Source of the DNA: Amoebidium appalachense
Lineage: Eukaryota > Ichthyosporea
Direction of reading: 5' to 3'
DNA length: 64,000 bases
NCBI GenBank assembly: GCA_963693365.1
Contig: CAVNZM010000001.1
Location: 13,020,001 to 13,084,000, forward strand
Part shown: in pieces, positions 62,749 to 64,000 of the stretch
Position numbering within the stretch: position 1 is the first letter of the stretch
How the letters are laid out: every line of letters starts with the position of its first letter
Notes under the pieces: model-generated
What the model was told of the DNA's origin: nothing
What the model saw: the letters and a program-made list of their open reading frames with translations, nothing else
Database searches by the model: none
Made by a program: the position numbers and the translations under genes

Positions 62749-63192
62749 CCCCCCGGCACTTCTCTGCCCAGGCTGCTCCCCTCTACCCATGTTTGAACCT
62801 TTCCCCTTCCCTTATTCATTATTTATTGCCTGGTATTCTTTCAGTCCCTTTATCCCCTTCCCTTATTCATGCTTTATTGCCTGGTATTCTTTCAGTCCCT
62901 TTATCCCCTTCTGGACCCCACGCCTTGCTCTTTTCCAACCTTCAGTCTCCCCCCTGGCCTTCTCTTCCATGCCCACACCCCCCCTACATGTTTCTTTCCT
63001 CCCCGTGTGCTGTGTGCCCCTGTGCACTATCCAGGGTGTGCTGTGTGCCCCTCCACCATCCAGGTGTTGACGGGTTTGCAGGGCGCTGCTGGACTTTGAC
63101 TTTGAGAAGCTGTGCAGCGTGTCGCTGTCCAACCAGAATGTCTACGCCTGCCTCGTGTGCGGCAAGTACTTCCAGGGTACGTCCACACACCC

Positions 63193-63271
<79 letters not shown>

Positions 63272-63523
63272 CCACGTCCCACTGACGCCACGCTGCAGGG
63301 CGGGGCCGGGGCACGCATGCACACACACACAGCGTCATGGCCACCCACCACGTGTTTATCAACCTGGGAACACACAAGGTGCCCCCCCTGACCCCCCCTG
63401 GGCCGGGCCTGGGCTGTGGGTGCTGACAGGGGGGGCACAGTTCTACTGCCTGCCCGACAACTACGAAATCATCGATGCCTCCCTGGCCGATATCCAGGTA
63501 CCATGGGCCCTGGGTGGAGGGGC

Positions 63524-63554
<31 letters not shown>

Positions 63555-64000
63555 CTGGGTGGGATTGGCTAGGGCCTAGAGGAGAAGGGGGTGATTGAGG
63601 GCCTACGCTCTACTAGTTAATAGTGATGTCCATAATGGTAGGGTTTCTTTTCTTTTCTTTTCTTTTCTTTTCTTTTCTTTTTTCTTTTTTTAGGGGGGGA
63701 GGGGAGAGGGGGTTTGGCTAGGGGAAGAGGTGGGGGGGAAGGGGGAGGGGTTGGGAGGGCTGCTGGGGCTGGGGGAGGGGTGTTGGGGCACTGAGAAGAC
63801 TTGGGGCACTAGGGGCTGCTGGACCCCAAGTTCAGCAAAGACGACATAGCGGGCCTGGACACAAGCAGCAGGCAGCACCGCACACTCGACGGCACCCTGT
63901 ACTACCCCGGTACGTGATATGGGGCCAAAATAGGCCTCCACATATGCCAGTATAATGAGTGCATGCGGTGCCAGATAGGCAAGAGGGCCAGGCCAAGCTG
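61402..64000 (+). CDS. USP39: USP39/SAD1-like tri-snRNP protein, 5' part (truncated by window end)
   Basis: A catalytically inactive ubiquitin-specific-protease homologue needed for U4/U6.U5 tri-snRNP assembly in pre-mRNA splicing. Exons seen: 61402-61525, 61931-61973, 63082-63176, 63299-63378, 63441-63497, 63813-63909, in phase, encoding the first 165 residues. The N-terminus is charged with a KRPRQ nuclear signal. From about residue 43 a ZnF-UBP domain begins: SCPYLDTINR, LLDFDFEKLCSVSLSNQNVY, ACLVCGKYFQGRGRGTHAHT, HHVFINLGTHKFYCLPDNYE. Then comes LLDPKFSKDDIAGLD and the start of the peptidase-like domain (GTLYYP). The Kozak context GCCACCATGG supports the start. The rest of the peptidase-like domain lies beyond 64000. 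Confidence 0.92.
61526..61860 (+). repeat. (GGGT)n/(GGGA)n array in USP39 intron 1
   Basis: About 330 bp of GGGT tetranucleotides with GGGA, GGTA and GGAT variants, beginning at the donor (CAG|GTAGGG). The donor-like GTAGGGAGGG word recurs inside the array. Confidence 0.92.
62486..62516. repeat. C homopolymer in USP39 intron 2
   Basis: About 30 consecutive C, followed by CCACCA and CCCA repeats. Confidence 0.92.
62705..62755. repeat. Second C homopolymer in USP39 intron 2
   Basis: About 40 C followed by TCCCCCCCC. Just downstream a 53-bp direct repeat (CCCTTCCCTTATTCATKMTT to ATTCTTTCAGTCCCTTTAT) is present twice, at about 62808-62856 and 62857-62906. Confidence 0.88.
63199..63275. repeat. 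Very long C homopolymer in USP39 intron 3
   Basis: About 69 consecutive C, the longest uninterrupted G/C run in the window. It lies between the donor at 63177 and the CACTGAC branch-like motif near 63280. Confidence 0.93.
63647..63692. repeat. (TTTTC)n pentanucleotide array in USP39 intron 5
   Basis: About eight TTTTC units lie between exons 5 and 6, next to G-rich sequence. Confidence 0.93.

Noticed and set aside
45263-63909. Systematic G-rich bias of the sense strand in introns
   Set aside because: FRD, CUL3 and TRP introns are G-rich on the sense strand, but DPAGT1 and most USP39 runs are C-rich, so there is no consistent rule.

Overview
The window is nuclear DNA of an intron-dense eukaryote. 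Five recognisable housekeeping genes are cut into many short GC-rich exons by canonical spliceosomal introns. Four are complete, and in each the exon phases close exactly. Introns and intergenic DNA are crowded with (CA)n/(TG)n arrays, G/C homopolymers up to about 70 nt and short minisatellites. An alpha-beta fused tryptophan synthase (the arrangement of fungi and several protist groups), a cullin-3, a DPAGT1/ALG7 and a USP39/SAD1 argue against an animal, a land plant or a prokaryote. A THAP-like protein and DIRS- and Ty3-type retroelements are also present. I cannot name the lineage from sequence alone.

Layout. 0-5.2 kb: simple repeats, then a minus-strand multi-exon gene I do not recognise. 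5.2-8.9 kb: no supportable gene. 8.9-12.4 kb (minus): a 15-exon secreted/organellar FAD-dependent fumarate reductase. 12.4-20.6 kb: repeat-rich DNA with several minisatellites. 20.6-27.3 kb: a retroelement whose 5' half is DIRS-like (Gag, DIRS-type reverse transcriptase) and whose 3' half is a Ty3/gypsy chromovirus (RT, RNase H, integrase, chromodomain, polypurine tract, LTR), joined in frame inside one ORF. 27.3-45 kb: satellites, an inverted partner of the 20 kb repeat block, orphan exons of unrecognised genes, a LINE RT remnant, a THAP-type gene and a 666-bp inverted repeat. 45.3-64 kb: a gene-dense block with CUL3 (minus), tryptophan synthase (plus), DPAGT1/ALG7 (minus) and USP39/SAD1 (plus, cut by the window end).

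How the genes relate. They do not form one pathway: ubiquitin ligase scaffold, tryptophan synthesis, first step of N-glycan assembly, and spliceosomal tri-snRNP maturation. Tryptophan synthase and DPAGT1 converge 136 bp apart with interlocked poly(A) signals. DPAGT1 and USP39 diverge from a 346-bp shared promoter.

The most notable observations are the in-frame two-RT chimera at 23.68 kb; a probable U12-type AT-AC intron in CUL3; a near-constant CTGAC branch-point motif just upstream of 3' splice sites; intronic minisatellites that are amplified copies of 5' splice sites or of a branch-point segment; and three GC-AG introns supported by exon phase. Frame breaks occur only in the transposon-like and unknown genes, not in the five housekeeping genes, so they look more like decay than poor sequence.
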